Shown piece after piece: positions 27,987 to 36,703 of a stretch of 64,000 nucleotides of DNA. A model generated the notes under the pieces. That model saw nothing but the letters and a program-made list of their open reading frames with translations, had not been told where the DNA came from and searched no databases. Made by a program: the position numbers and the translations under genes. This DNA comes from Litorimonas cladophorae (GTDB lineage Bacteria; Pseudomonadota; Alphaproteobacteria; Caulobacterales; Maricaulaceae): the NCBI RefSeq assembly GCF_014652455.1, contig NZ_BMYV01000001.1:310001-374000 (forward strand). The letters are read 5' to 3'. Position 1 is the stretch's first letter; each line of letters begins with the position of its first letter.

Positions 27987-28817
27987 ATGCGGATCGGTCT
28001 AATTGCGGGTGGCGGAAAATTACCGAAATACGTTGAAGCGGCTGCACTCGAAAATGGCACACTCGCGACGCTAATTGCCCTTGATCCTTTCGTATCCGAG
28101 GGTTCGTTTGAAGCCGCGCAGCACTTGCGGGTCGGGCAGATGGGTAAGATTATCAAGCTGCTCAAACGCGCAAAATGCACACATGTCTGCTTTGCCGGGG
28201 TGGTGAATCGGCCGGATTTCTCAAAAGTCAGGCCAGATTTTAAAGCCGTACGAAACTTGCCAGGCATCATCCGCGCAGCCGGGAAGGGCGATGATGCGCT
28301 CATGCGGCACATGCTGACCTTATTCGAGAATGAAGGGTTTGAGATTATTTCACCTCAGGAGGTCTGTCAGGACCTTATGTTAAGTGACGGTGTGTTGGGG
28401 GCTGTTCCCATGCCAGAAGCCCATCGGACCGACGCTCTGAAAGCCTGCGAGATTGCCGCCGCGATTGGAGCTTTGGACATCGGACAAGGCGTCGTCGTGG
28501 CGCGCGGAGTGACACTTGCCGTCGAAGCGCAGGAAGGCACGGATGCCATGCTTTCGCGCGTTGCATCGCTGCCAATCGAATTGCGTGGTTCCCTCACTGA
28601 ACGTGTGGGAGTGTTAGCGAAGCTGGTAAAACCGACACAGGATACGCGTGTTGATTTGCCGACAATCGGACCAGAAACGATCCGACGCGCTGCTGCGGCG
28701 GGTCTGGCAGGGATAGTTGCAGAGGCTGGCGGGGCTTTTGTGATCGACCGTACTCAGACTGTCCGACTGGCAAATGAAGCGGGCCTATTTATCGCTGGTC
28801 TGCCCACAGCAAAATGA
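27987..28817 (+). CDS. lpxI: UDP-2,3-diacylglucosamine pyrophosphatase LpxI (DUF1009)
   Basis: LpxI hydrolyses UDP-2,3-diacylglucosamine to lipid X. It replaces LpxH in alphaproteobacteria and attacks a different phosphorus atom. The 276-residue protein starts MRIGLIAGGGKLPKYVEAAA (family N-terminus) and includes FAGVVNRPDFSKVRPD (about 70-85) and a C-terminal DUF1009 domain with DLPTIGPETIRRAAAAGLAG. It is placed exactly between lpxA and lpxB, overlapping lpxB by 4 bp (ATGA). Confidence 0.95.
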   Translation: MRIGLIAGGGKLPKYVEAAALENGTLATLIALDPFVSEGSFEAAQHLRVGQMGKIIKLLKRAKCTHVCFAGVVNRPDFSKVRPDFKAVRNLPGIIRAAGKGDDALMRHMLTLFENEGFEIISPQEVCQDLMLSDGVLGAVPMPEAHRTDALKACEIAAAIGALDIGQGVVVARGVTLAVEAQEGTDAMLSRVASLPIELRGSLTERVGVLAKLVKPTQDTRVDLPTIGPETIRRAAAAGLAGIVAEAGGAFVIDRTQTVRLANEAGLFIAGLPTAK

Positions 28818-29965
28818 ATATCTACCTGATCGCAGTAGAGCCTTCTGCGGATCAATTGGGCGCTGACCTCGCCCAAGAGCTTCGAGCGCTCGATCCGAAC
28901 CTCGTCTTGTCCGGTATCGGTGGTGCGCGCATGGCCGACGTTGGCATAGCTAGCGCCGTGAACACCAACGGTTTGGCGATACTTGGCATCACCGAAGCTC
29001 TAATGCGCTTGCCGTTAGTTTACCGAAAGATTGCGGAAGCCTCAGCCGATATCGAGGCAGCGCAACCCGACATGGTCGTGATGATCGACAGTTATGGGTT
29101 TATGGTACGGTTGGCGGAGCGCTTACGCAAACATGGGTTCGAAAAGACCCTCGTGAAGTATGTTGCGCCTCAGGTCTGGGCGACGCGTCCATCGAGAGCC
29201 AAACGTTTGGCGCGCTTGTTCGACCACTTGCTGACGCTGCACCCTTTCGAAGCCGATTGGTTCACGCCATTGGGCCTACCGACGCAGCATGTTGGAAACG
29301 CTGTTTTTGACACAGACTACAAGTCGGGAGATCCAAATGCCCTGCGTCAGAAATATGACCTTGGTGATCGTCCGATTTTGTCAGTCTTCTTCGGAAGCCG
29401 TCCCTCAGAAATCAAGCGTCTGGCAAAGCCGTTCAGCGCGACGGTGCAGGCTCTGAAGGAACAGATACCTGACCTGGCTATTCTTAGCCCTGTATCTGCA
29501 TCAGTCGCAGAAGATGTCGGCGCCGCTGCGGGTTCCGATCCATCCATGAATGACATCATACTTTTGCCTGAAGACACGAAACTGGACGTTATGGCGTGTT
29601 CAATGGCGGCATTGGCATGTTCGGGAACGGTAACGACACAACTCGCCTGCGCAGGCGTGCCTACTGTTGTTGCTTATCGAATGAGTTGGCTAACGTCTGT
29701 TTTGGTCGGCATGATGTTGAATTCAAAATATATTTCGATGGTCAACATCGATGCGAAGGCGTCCCTGATGCCCGAATTTGTTCAAAAATCTGTCACTGTT
29801 GATAATCTGGTCAGAGCAGTGTCGCGTTACCTCATCGATACAAAAAAACGCGCCGCTGCGAGCGACGCGTTGATTTTACAAACTAATCTGATGCGAGGGT
29901 CAAAGACCCAATCCGCCAGCGCGCAAGCCGCGCAAGCGATTGTCGAGCTCTTACAAGCGCCTTAG
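28814..29965 (+). CDS. lpxB: Lipid-A-disaccharide synthase
   Basis: LpxB is a GT19 glycosyltransferase that condenses lipid X with UDP-diacylglucosamine to form the lipid A disaccharide at the inner membrane. The 383-residue protein begins [20 protein letters not shown] and has [10 protein letters not shown] (about 33-42), [21 protein letters not shown] and [21 protein letters not shown] (donor site). It is the last gene of the lpx block. Its TAG overlaps the oppositely oriented gltA stop codon inside a perfect inverted repeat. Confidence 0.96.
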   Translation: MNIYLIAVEPSADQLGADLAQELRALDPNLVLSGIGGARMADVGIASAVNTNGLAILGITEALMRLPLVYRKIAEASADIEAAQPDMVVMIDSYGFMVRLAERLRKHGFEKTLVKYVAPQVWATRPSRAKRLARLFDHLLTLHPFEADWFTPLGLPTQHVGNAVFDTDYKSGDPNALRQKYDLGDRPILSVFFGSRPSEIKRLAKPFSATVQALKEQIPDLAILSPVSASVAEDVGAAAGSDPSMNDIILLPEDTKLDVMACSMAALACSGTVTTQLACAGVPTVVAYRMSWLTSVLVGMMLNSKYISMVNIDAKASLMPEFVQKSVTVDNLVRAVSRYLIDTKKRAAASDALILQTNLMRGSKTQSASAQAAQAIVELLQAP

Positions 29966-29972
29966 CGCTTGT
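29953..29972. terminator. Inverted repeat spanning the lpxB and gltA stop codons
   Basis: ACAAGCGC (29953-29960), loop CTTA (29961-29964), GCGCTTGT (29965-29972) form a perfect 8-bp stem with a tetraloop. The gltA stop (complement of TTA, 29962-29964) lies in the loop and the lpxB TAG (29963-29965) crosses into the right arm. No T tract follows on either strand, so a bidirectional terminator is plausible but unproven. Confidence 0.6.
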
Positions 29973-31263
29973 TGAGAGGCGTGTAGACGCGTGGCTCAGC
30001 ACCAGAATAGAGCTGGCGTGGACGGCCAATACGCTGGCTAGGATCTTCCAACATTTCGTTCCACTGTGAAATCCAACCGACTGTCCGCGCGAGCGAGAAG
30101 AGCACGGTGAACATCGACGTCGGGAATCCAAGAGCTGAGAGCACGATGCCGGAGTAGAAGTCGACATTTGGATAAAGCTTCTTGGAAACGAAATACTCGT
30201 CTTCTAACGCGATCTTCTCAAGTTCTTTCGCGACGTCCAGAATTGGATTGCTGATGTCGAGTTCGTCCAGAACCTCGTGCGCAACTTTCTGCATAACACG
30301 GGAGCGCGGATCGAAGTTTTTGTACACGCGATGCCCAAAGCCCATAAGACGGAAAGGATCATTCTTATCTTTTGCACGAGCAATGAACTCAGGAATGCGA
30401 TCAACAGTTCCAATTTCCTGCAGCATTTTCAAACAAGCTTCGTTTGCGCCGCCGTGGCTCGGTCCCCAAAGGCAAGCGATGCCAGACGCGATACAGGCAT
30501 AAGGGTTCGCACCCGAAGAGCCAGCCAAGCGCACGGTTGATGTCGATGCGTTTTGCTCGTGATCGGCATGAAGGATAAAGATTTTATCCATAGCGCGGGC
30601 GATAGTGGGGGAAACCTTGTAAGGTTCTGCTGGAACGCTGAAACACATTTTCAAGAAGTTTTCGGCGTATGACAATGAGTTATCGGGATAGACTGTCGGT
30701 TGTCCTATGGAATATTTGTAAGCGCGGGCCGCGATTGTAGGGATCTTCGCGATCAAACGGTGGATCGCCATGTCGCGAGCTGCATCAACAGTTGTGTGGG
30801 TGTCATCATGGTAGAAACCTGACAACGCGCCAACCGTACCGCACATCATCGCCATAGGGTGACTATCGCGGCGAAAACCATTGAAGAAATGTTCAATTTG
30901 GTCGTGCAACATTGTATGCGATGTGATGGTGTTCGTGAACTTCGTGTTCTGCTGTTGGTTCGGCAATTCACCATTGATTAGAAGATAAGCGACTTCGAGG
31001 AAGGTCGAGTTTTCGGCTAAGTCTTCAATGTCATAACCACGATAAAGGAGCTGTCCTTCATTGCCGTTGATAAAGGTGATTTGGCTTTCTGTGGAACAAG
31101 TCGACGTATAGCCTGGGTCGAAAGTAAAATGGCCCGTCTGTTTATACAGAGATCGGACATCAATCCCGGGAGCGCCCATTGTACCCTTCATGATCGGAAG
31201 CTCATAGCTTTTCCCATCAATCGTAACGGTTGCCGTTCCCGTATTTGTAATTTTGTTTTCCAT
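29962..31263 (-). CDS. gltA: Citrate synthase (type II)
   Basis: Citrate synthase condenses acetyl-CoA and oxaloacetate in the TCA cycle. The 433-residue protein matches the hexameric, NADH-sensitive type II of Gram-negative bacteria, with an N-terminal beta domain (about 1-60). Active-site segments include [18 protein letters not shown] (catalytic His), [13 protein letters not shown] (oxaloacetate His and Arg) and [16 protein letters not shown] (catalytic Asp). AGGAAGG precedes the ATG. It lies 49 bp downstream of gltX on the same strand, a conserved alphaproteobacterial pair. Confidence 0.97.
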   Translation of the reverse strand: MENKITNTGTATVTIDGKSYELPIMKGTMGAPGIDVRSLYKQTGHFTFDPGYTSTCSTESQITFINGNEGQLLYRGYDIEDLAENSTFLEVAYLLINGELPNQQQNTKFTNTITSHTMLHDQIEHFFNGFRRDSHPMAMMCGTVGALSGFYHDDTHTTVDAARDMAIHRLIAKIPTIAARAYKYSIGQPTVYPDNSLSYAENFLKMCFSVPAEPYKVSPTIARAMDKIFILHADHEQNASTSTVRLAGSSGANPYACIASGIACLWGPSHGGANEACLKMLQEIGTVDRIPEFIARAKDKNDPFRLMGFGHRVYKNFDPRSRVMQKVAHEVLDELDISNPILDVAKELEKIALEDEYFVSKKLYPNVDFYSGIVLSALGFPTSMFTVLFSLARTVGWISQWNEMLEDPSQRIGRPRQLYSGAEPRVYTPLNKR

Positions 31264-31312
31264 ATTCAGTTAGCCTTCCTGTGCGTATCGTCTTCTTATT
31301 GAGTCAGTTATC

Positions 31313-32722
31313 TTATCCAAATGCAGCGATGGCATCGTCCAAACGACCCAAAGTCTCGTCGGGGCCCAAAAGGGCCAGAACGACGGAAAGATCGGGTGAG
31401 GGCGAGCCGCCCGTCAGAGCCGCACGAACGGGTTGTCCAATGCGGCCAAAGCCGAGCTCACGCTGCTCTGCAAAGTCTTTGAGTTCAGTATCCAGCGCCT
31501 CTGCAGTCCACGGCGCGTCTTTGCGGGATTTTAACGCCAGAGTCAAAGCCGAGAGAAGCTCAATTACGCCGTCGCGTTTCAAGGGTTTTGCTGTTTTTCC
31601 GGAGATGTCGAGCGGCCGAATATCCATGAGATAGCGGGCTTGGTCCGCCAGTTCGATGAGCGTTTTTGATCGAGGCTTCAGTGTCGGCATCCCGCGCAAA
31701 ATCCGGTCTTGAACGATCGGCGCAATGGGCCCTGCATTGACCGTTTCAAGAAATGGAAGCGCGTGTTCCATCAGAGCTGCATCTGACATATGCGTCATAT
31801 GTTGGGCGTTGATATAATCCATTTTATCAAAGTCCAAACGGGCCGCCGATGCCGTAATTCCTTGCAGAGAGAACGCCTGCGTGAGTTCGGCGTCATCGAG
31901 AAAAATTTCTGTATCCCCGTAACTCCAGCCGAGTTTAACGAGGTAGTTGCGCAACCCAGACGGCAGATAGCCCAAATTCGCATAGGCATCGACACCTAGC
32001 GCGCCATGCCGCTTTGACAGTTTCTTCCCATCGGGGCCGTGGATGAGCGGTACGTGGGCCCATTCAGGAACATCCCAACCCAGAGCTTGATAGAGCTGCG
32101 TCTGACGACCTGCATTGATAAGATGATCGTCACCGCGAATGACATGCGTAACGTCCATATCTCGGTCATCCACAACCACTGCCAACATATATGTTGGGGT
32201 TCCGTCTGCACGGAGAAGAACAAGGTCATCAAAGCTGTCGTTCTGCCACGTTACCTCGCCTTGAACATGATCTTTTATTGTTGTCACGCCTTCCGGAACT
32301 CGGAATCGAACTGCGAAAGGTAGATCGGGTTGATCGGTTCGCTCGCGACAAGGGCTACGAAACGCGCGATTATTTTCGCGAGCCTGTGCTTTCAAATCTT
32401 CGACTTGCTCTGGAGTTTGATAACATCGGTAGGCTGCGCCGCTTTCGAGCAATGCGTTGGCGGCTGCGACATGTGCATCGACATTTTTGCTTTGGTAAAC
32501 GATCTCTCCATCCGCGTGCAGGCCGAGCCAATCCATGCCTTTCAGAATGGCGGCCGTGGCGTCATCGGTACTGCGGGCTTTATCTGTATCCTCGATGCGG
32601 AGTTTAAACTGGCCGCCCATTTTTTTGGCAAAATACCAATTAAACAGGGCCGTACGCGCCCCGCCAATATGCAGATAACCCGTCGGCGACGGAGCAAAAC
32701 GAGTGACAACTGGACGCGACAT
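31313..32722 (-). CDS. gltX: Glutamyl-tRNA synthetase
   Basis: This class Ic synthetase charges tRNA-Glu. The 469-residue protein has the HIGH-region FAPSPTGYLHIGGAR (9-23), the KMSKS-equivalent KKLSKRHG (about residue 240) and a C-terminal helical anticodon domain. Many alphaproteobacteria have two GltX proteins, one charging tRNA-Gln for amidation by GatCAB; which type this is cannot be judged from the window. It is divergent from comEC across a short region. Confidence 0.96.
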   Translation of the reverse strand: MSRPVVTRFAPSPTGYLHIGGARTALFNWYFAKKMGGQFKLRIEDTDKARSTDDATAAILKGMDWLGLHADGEIVYQSKNVDAHVAAANALLESGAAYRCYQTPEQVEDLKAQARENNRAFRSPCRERTDQPDLPFAVRFRVPEGVTTIKDHVQGEVTWQNDSFDDLVLLRADGTPTYMLAVVVDDRDMDVTHVIRGDDHLINAGRQTQLYQALGWDVPEWAHVPLIHGPDGKKLSKRHGALGVDAYANLGYLPSGLRNYLVKLGWSYGDTEIFLDDAELTQAFSLQGITASAARLDFDKMDYINAQHMTHMSDAALMEHALPFLETVNAGPIAPIVQDRILRGMPTLKPRSKTLIELADQARYLMDIRPLDISGKTAKPLKRDGVIELLSALTLALKSRKDAPWTAEALDTELKDFAEQRELGFGRIGQPVRAALTGGSPSPDLSVVLALLGPDETLGRLDDAIAAFG

Positions 32723-32781
32723 GGAGGTTTAATACTTTCGGGGTTGCATTGTTCCTAAACTTGGGCGCTCTATGGCATGCG

Positions 32782-34911
32782 ATGGTTGACGTGAATAGAG
32801 ATTTTCAGGACGGGTTTACGCAATCCGCACCTTCAAAAATGAGGGTGTCTCAAGCCCTTGAGACTGTCGATTCTTCGATCGGGTTCAATTCTGGGATTAT
32901 CGCATTCGGAGTAGGCATTGCTGCCTATTTCGCGTGGTCTGGTGAGCCATCGTCTACCGTGATTGCGGGTATGCTCAGTCTCGCCGCCTTCATGTGGTGG
33001 ATATTCGACCGCAAGGGCTGGCAGGGTTTAAGCCTCGTCTGGATCATATTGCTTGTTCTGCTGGGTTTGGGGCGAGCGAGTTGGCACACGACAATAGCCG
33101 ATGCGCCCAGATTGCCCGCTGTCGAGCGGACCTATCGCATTGAAGGTTGGGTAAGCGCGATTGAAAAATCCGGCAAGAGTGAGCGTTATGTTGTTGAAAC
33201 ACATAAAGTTCGCGGGCTGACCGCCGAGAGAATGCCAGAACGCTTGCGCATTCGGATTACCAAAAAACCTGAGCCGCCGATTGTCGCGGGTGATACCATC
33301 AATTGGCTGGTTGCCGCGAGGGCGCCTCCGTCGGCTGTTGTGCCGAGTGGATATGATTCGGGACAGGTGGCCTATTTTCGTCAGATCGGAGGGTTTGGGT
33401 TTGGATATGGCGCGCCGCAGCGTCAAGCCGATGTGGACTTGCCGCCGCTGGACTCACTGCGTCGGGCGGTTGTTCGGTGGCGATACCACATTGCGGATCG
33501 TGTCATGGCTGCAGCCCCGCCAAAAACGGCGGGTCTGCAAGCCGCGTTGATGACGGGTGTACGGCGTTTCATTCCGACTGAACAAACCGAAAATCTCCGC
33601 ATAGCGGGTTTGGCCCATATACTCGCAATTTCGGGTTTGCATATGGCTTTGCTAGCAGGCGGAACATACTCCGCCATAACATTCGTCCTAGCCTGTATCT
33701 TGCCCCTATCGCGGCGATATGACGTGCGAAAATTCGCTGCTGTGACGGCCATTGGCGCGGCGACGTTTTACTTGGTTCTGTCTGGCGCATCTGTCGCAAC
33801 GCAGCGGGCTTGGGTCATGTCGACGATTTTCTTTTTGGCGATTGTCCTAGACAGACGAGCGATCTCGATGCGGTCAGTGTCTGTGGCGGCTTTGATTACA
33901 TTGGCTCTACATCCAGAAAGCTTGATATCGGTGGGCTTTCAGATGTCTTTCGCCGCCGTGGTGGCGCTGGTTGCGACCTATCAAGCCTGGCAAACGATGC
34001 GCCCCGCATTCACTCAGCGGAGTATTTCTAGGAAGATGGTCGATTTCTTTGCCTCTCTAAGCGTCACCAGTTTGGTTGCTGGTTTCGCGACCGGGGCCTT
34101 CGCCTTATTTCACTTCAACCGAATTGCGCAATATGGTTTTGCGGGAAACCTTTTGGCGATGCCGCTCTTCTCACTTTTTGTGATGCCTTTGGCGGTTCTT
34201 TCGCTGCTGACAATGCCTTTTGGGTTGGAGGGACTTCCCCTTCAGCTCATGGGGTTGGCCTTAGAACCCATCTTGAAGGCTGCCGAATGGGTGGCAGGTT
34301 GGCCTGGTGCGATGGCCTATATTGGGGCGGCTCCAAATTGGGTGTTGCCCCTATTTAGTCTGGGTTTTGTGGCTGTATGCATGGGGCAGAAATGGGTGCG
34401 TCTGCTTGGACTTGGGGCGATCCTGCTGGCATTCTTAGGATGGAATACAGCTTCAACGCCAGATCTGCGCATTTCTGATTCGGCTAAGGTTGCATTTTGG
34501 CAGCCACCTGAGAGTGGGACAGGGGACCCGGTCCTTATGGTTGGATCACGCAGGCCCGACCGATATGGCCGAGAGCAATTTGCGCAACGAGCGGGCCTCA
34601 ATGATGTGGATTGGGCACCCTATACAGACCGTATTGCGCAATGCGACGCGCTGGCCTGTCGCGCAAAGATTGGCGCGTGGCAAATTTCGATCTTACAAAA
34701 CCCATCTGAAGTCCCAGAGGAGTGCGAAGCGTCCGATCTTGTCATTCTCGCGGTACGGAGTGCTGGACCCGTTGCACGAAGAAATTGCTCTGCGGTACTG
34801 GTCGATGAGTCGACCTTGCGGGAGACGGGGGCGCTGGATGTTTACCTCAAGGATCACCTTACAATAAAGGCCGCGCGCCCCTCGGAGGAGAAGCGGCGGC
34901 CTTGGCATTAG
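32782..34911 (+). CDS. comEC: ComEC/Rec2-type DNA uptake channel, lacking a catalytic MBL domain
   Basis: This is an inner-membrane competence protein thought to pass single-stranded DNA during transformation. With the ATG at 32782 it has 709 residues; an in-frame TTG at 32749 gives 720, and no convincing ribosome site decides. An N-terminal DUF4131 region with helices and an OB-like fold (about 40-190) is followed by the Competence domain, with LAHILAISGLHMALLAGG at about 279-296 and many helices to about 560. The C-terminal 140 residues resemble the degenerate tail of alphaproteobacterial ComEC (CSAVLVDESTLRETGALDVY) and lack the HxHxDH motif of a working beta-lactamase-fold nuclease. Confidence 0.88.
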   Translation: MVDVNRDFQDGFTQSAPSKMRVSQALETVDSSIGFNSGIIAFGVGIAAYFAWSGEPSSTVIAGMLSLAAFMWWIFDRKGWQGLSLVWIILLVLLGLGRASWHTTIADAPRLPAVERTYRIEGWVSAIEKSGKSERYVVETHKVRGLTAERMPERLRIRITKKPEPPIVAGDTINWLVAARAPPSAVVPSGYDSGQVAYFRQIGGFGFGYGAPQRQADVDLPPLDSLRRAVVRWRYHIADRVMAAAPPKTAGLQAALMTGVRRFIPTEQTENLRIAGLAHILAISGLHMALLAGGTYSAITFVLACILPLSRRYDVRKFAAVTAIGAATFYLVLSGASVATQRAWVMSTIFFLAIVLDRRAISMRSVSVAALITLALHPESLISVGFQMSFAAVVALVATYQAWQTMRPAFTQRSISRKMVDFFASLSVTSLVAGFATGAFALFHFNRIAQYGFAGNLLAMPLFSLFVMPLAVLSLLTMPFGLEGLPLQLMGLALEPILKAAEWVAGWPGAMAYIGAAPNWVLPLFSLGFVAVCMGQKWVRLLGLGAILLAFLGWNTASTPDLRISDSAKVAFWQPPESGTGDPVLMVGSRRPDRYGREQFAQRAGLNDVDWAPYTDRIAQCDALACRAKIGAWQISILQNPSEVPEECEASDLVILAVRSAGPVARRNCSAVLVDESTLRETGALDVYLKDHLTIKAARPSEEKRRPWH
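34862..34903 (-). terminator. Possible lexA terminator inside the 3' end of comEC
   Basis: GCGGCCTT (34896-34903) and AAGGCCGC (34867-34874) pair across a 21-base loop; read on the minus strand, the stem is followed by TTTATTGT. It lies 25 bp past the lexA stop, within the comEC coding end. The T tract is short, so confidence is modest. Confidence 0.45.
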
Positions 34912-34927
34912 GATGGTTGCAAACGGT

Positions 34928-35569
34928 TTATTGGTAACTTCTGACCAAGCCGACCAAAACGCCTTGAACTTCAACGCGGTCTGGACCGTAGGTCTTTGTT
35001 GGAAAGTCTTTGTTTTCGGCGATCAACTCGACTTCATTTCCTGTGCGATAAATACGCTTGAGGGTCGCTTCGTCTTGATCGACGAGGGCGACCACAATTT
35101 CATTGTTCCGCGCTGTATTGGCTTTGCGAATAACGACAATATCGCCATCCATAATACCCGCTTCGATCATTGACTCGCCTTCGACTTCCAAAGCGTAGTG
35201 ATCGCCATTGCCCATCATAGAGGGCGGTACGGCCATCAGATTATGTGTATCTTCAATCGCCGCAATCGGCAGACCCGCCGCGATCTTGCCGACAAATGGA
35301 ATCTCGTAAGTGTCATTAGCCGCGACAGGCGTTAGCGCGGAGTCGCTACTGTAGCCTTCGGGGAGTTTCAGGACTTCTAGGGCTCTCGCTTTGTTGGGGA
35401 GGCGGCGGATAAAGCCGCGTTCTTCCAAGGCGCTGATCAAACGATGGATACCCGACTTAGACGCCAAACCCAGCGAATCCTTCATCTCGTCATATGACGG
35501 CGGCACACCAACGGCTTGAATCCGCTTATCAATGAGAATGAGTAGGTCTCTTTGTTTTTGGGTTAGCAT
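34928..35569 (-). CDS. lexA: LexA repressor
   Basis: LexA represses the SOS regulon and cleaves itself when RecA forms filaments. I start at ATG 35569 (GGAGAT ribosome site; family start [10 protein letters not shown]), not at an in-frame ATG six codons upstream. The 213 residues comprise a winged helix-turn-helix (about 1-65), the cleavage site Ala98-Gly99 (KIAAGLP) and the Ser133/Lys171 catalytic dyad (GESM; ATLKR). A perfect GTTC-N7-GTTC box lies upstream, so it is autoregulated. It lies at the distal end of the trp cluster but has this private operator. Confidence 0.97.
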   Translation of the reverse strand: MLTQKQRDLLILIDKRIQAVGVPPSYDEMKDSLGLASKSGIHRLISALEERGFIRRLPNKARALEVLKLPEGYSSDSALTPVAANDTYEIPFVGKIAAGLPIAAIEDTHNLMAVPPSMMGNGDHYALEVEGESMIEAGIMDGDIVVIRKANTARNNEIVVALVDQDEATLKRIYRTGNEVELIAENKDFPTKTYGPDRVEVQGVLVGLVRSYQ

Positions 35570-35606
35570 CCAAATATCTCCGAACAAAATAGCAACATCA
35601 TCTTTT

Positions 35607-35621
35607 GTTCTATGGATGTTC
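35607..35621 (-). promoter_or_regulatory. LexA (SOS) box upstream of lexA
   Basis: GTTC-TATGGAT-GTTC on the plus strand (GAAC-N7-GAAC on the coding strand), a perfect alphaproteobacterial LexA operator, 37 bp upstream of the lexA start. It supports autoregulation and defines the local consensus. Confidence 0.92.
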
Positions 35622-35635
35622 TTTTATTTGTCAAG

Positions 35636-35902
35636 TTAGAACCAAACCCTCTGCATTGCTTCAAGAAATTTTTCATCAATATCAAACGGGGAACTATCGC
35701 CAATTACGCCAGCAACAACGTATTTGGGGCACATTGCAGTTGTGCCGCCGTCTACCCAATCGATAATTTTCTGCGGTTTGAATAGATGTCGACAATGGAA
35801 GCAGCCACATTGGAAGCTATCGGTGATTTCTTGACGATGGTTGGATGAGTGTTTGTGCGCTACCCTCAACCAGTGATCCGGGGGTAAATCTAAGATACCC
35901 AT
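35636..35902 (-). CDS. Small zinc-ribbon-like conserved protein with one missing ligand
   Basis: This 88-residue protein starts with its ATG directly after the trpC stop, so it is translationally coupled to the trp cluster. The core resembles a widespread family of small cytoplasmic proteins with two cysteine pairs. The first pair is present (CGCFHC, Cys34 and Cys37) and is followed by KIIDWVDGGTTAMCP; the second pair reads CPKY, with Cys58 kept and Tyr at position 61 where cysteine is expected. An extra Cys32 could substitute. The C-terminus DIDEKFLEAMQRVWF fits the family end. Function is unknown. In many relatives moaC and moeA lie between trpC and lexA; here they are absent. Confidence 0.72.
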   Translation of the reverse strand: MGILDLPPDHWLRVAHKHSSNHRQEITDSFQCGCFHCRHLFKPQKIIDWVDGGTTAMCPKYVVAGVIGDSSPFDIDEKFLEAMQRVWF

Positions 35903-36703
35903 TTACGTTACCAAAAGAGCCCGCGTCGCCCCTGCAACATCATCCTGCCGCATTAGGCTCTCGCCAATCAAATACCCCTGCGCGCCATCACCTGCGAGGC
36001 GTTTGATGTCTTCACGTGTGAAGATGCCTGACTCCGCGATCAACGTGCAACCATTTGGAGCCAGCGGGGCGAGGCGGGTGAAGGTGTCTAATGATGTATC
36101 GAATGTGCGCAGGTCGCGGTTATTGATCCCTAGCAGCGTTCCACCAAGTTTAATCGCGCGGGCAAGTTCGTCTTCGTCATGGGTCTCAATCAGGGCGTCG
36201 AGGCCAAGAGCATTAGCTTCATCTATGAGGGCTTTGCCGGTGGCATCATCAATCATCGCCATGATGATCAAGACACAATCCGCGCCCATCGCCGCACTTT
36301 CTACAATCTGAATTGGGTCGAGCATGAAGTCTTTGCGGAGTAGAGGCAGGGTTGTTGCTGCGCGGACCTGCGCGAAGATCGCGTTGCTGCCTTGGAATCC
36401 TGGTCCATCCGTCAGGACAGAGAGGCAGGTTGCACCGCCTGTTTCATAGGCTTTGGCAATCGCTTCGGGGTCAAAGTCCTCTCGGATGATTCCTTTGGAG
36501 GGGCTGGCTTTTTTAACCTCGCAAATCAGGGCAGGGCCTGTAGCGGCGAGTATAGCGGCTTCAAATCCGCGTGGTTTAGATAAAAGGGCGGCGTCGGCGC
36601 GAAGCGCTTCAATCGTCGTTTTGCTTTTAAGGTCTTCAACTTCATCGGCCTTATAGGCAGCAATGCGTTTCAACACATCTGGCGCGTCCATCAAGCTACC
36701 CAT
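35903..36703 (-). CDS. trpC: Indole-3-glycerol phosphate synthase
   Basis: TrpC closes the indole ring from CdRP in tryptophan synthesis. The 266-residue TIM barrel includes FEAAILAATGPALICEVKKA, with the substrate-phosphate and catalytic-Lys strand ICEVKKASPSKGIIREDFDP (catalytic Lys in KKASPSKG), plus GINNRDLRTF and LIAESGI near the C-terminus. The first ATG (36703) has GGAG seven bases upstream and overlaps trpD by 8 bp; a second ATG at 36691 is less favoured. It is monofunctional, without a fused TrpF. Confidence 0.96.
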   Translation of the reverse strand: MGSLMDAPDVLKRIAAYKADEVEDLKSKTTIEALRADAALLSKPRGFEAAILAATGPALICEVKKASPSKGIIREDFDPEAIAKAYETGGATCLSVLTDGPGFQGSNAIFAQVRAATTLPLLRKDFMLDPIQIVESAAMGADCVLIIMAMIDDATGKALIDEANALGLDALIETHDEDELARAIKLGGTLLGINNRDLRTFDTSLDTFTRLAPLAPNGCTLIAESGIFTREDIKRLAGDGAQGYLIGESLMRQDDVAGATRALLVT

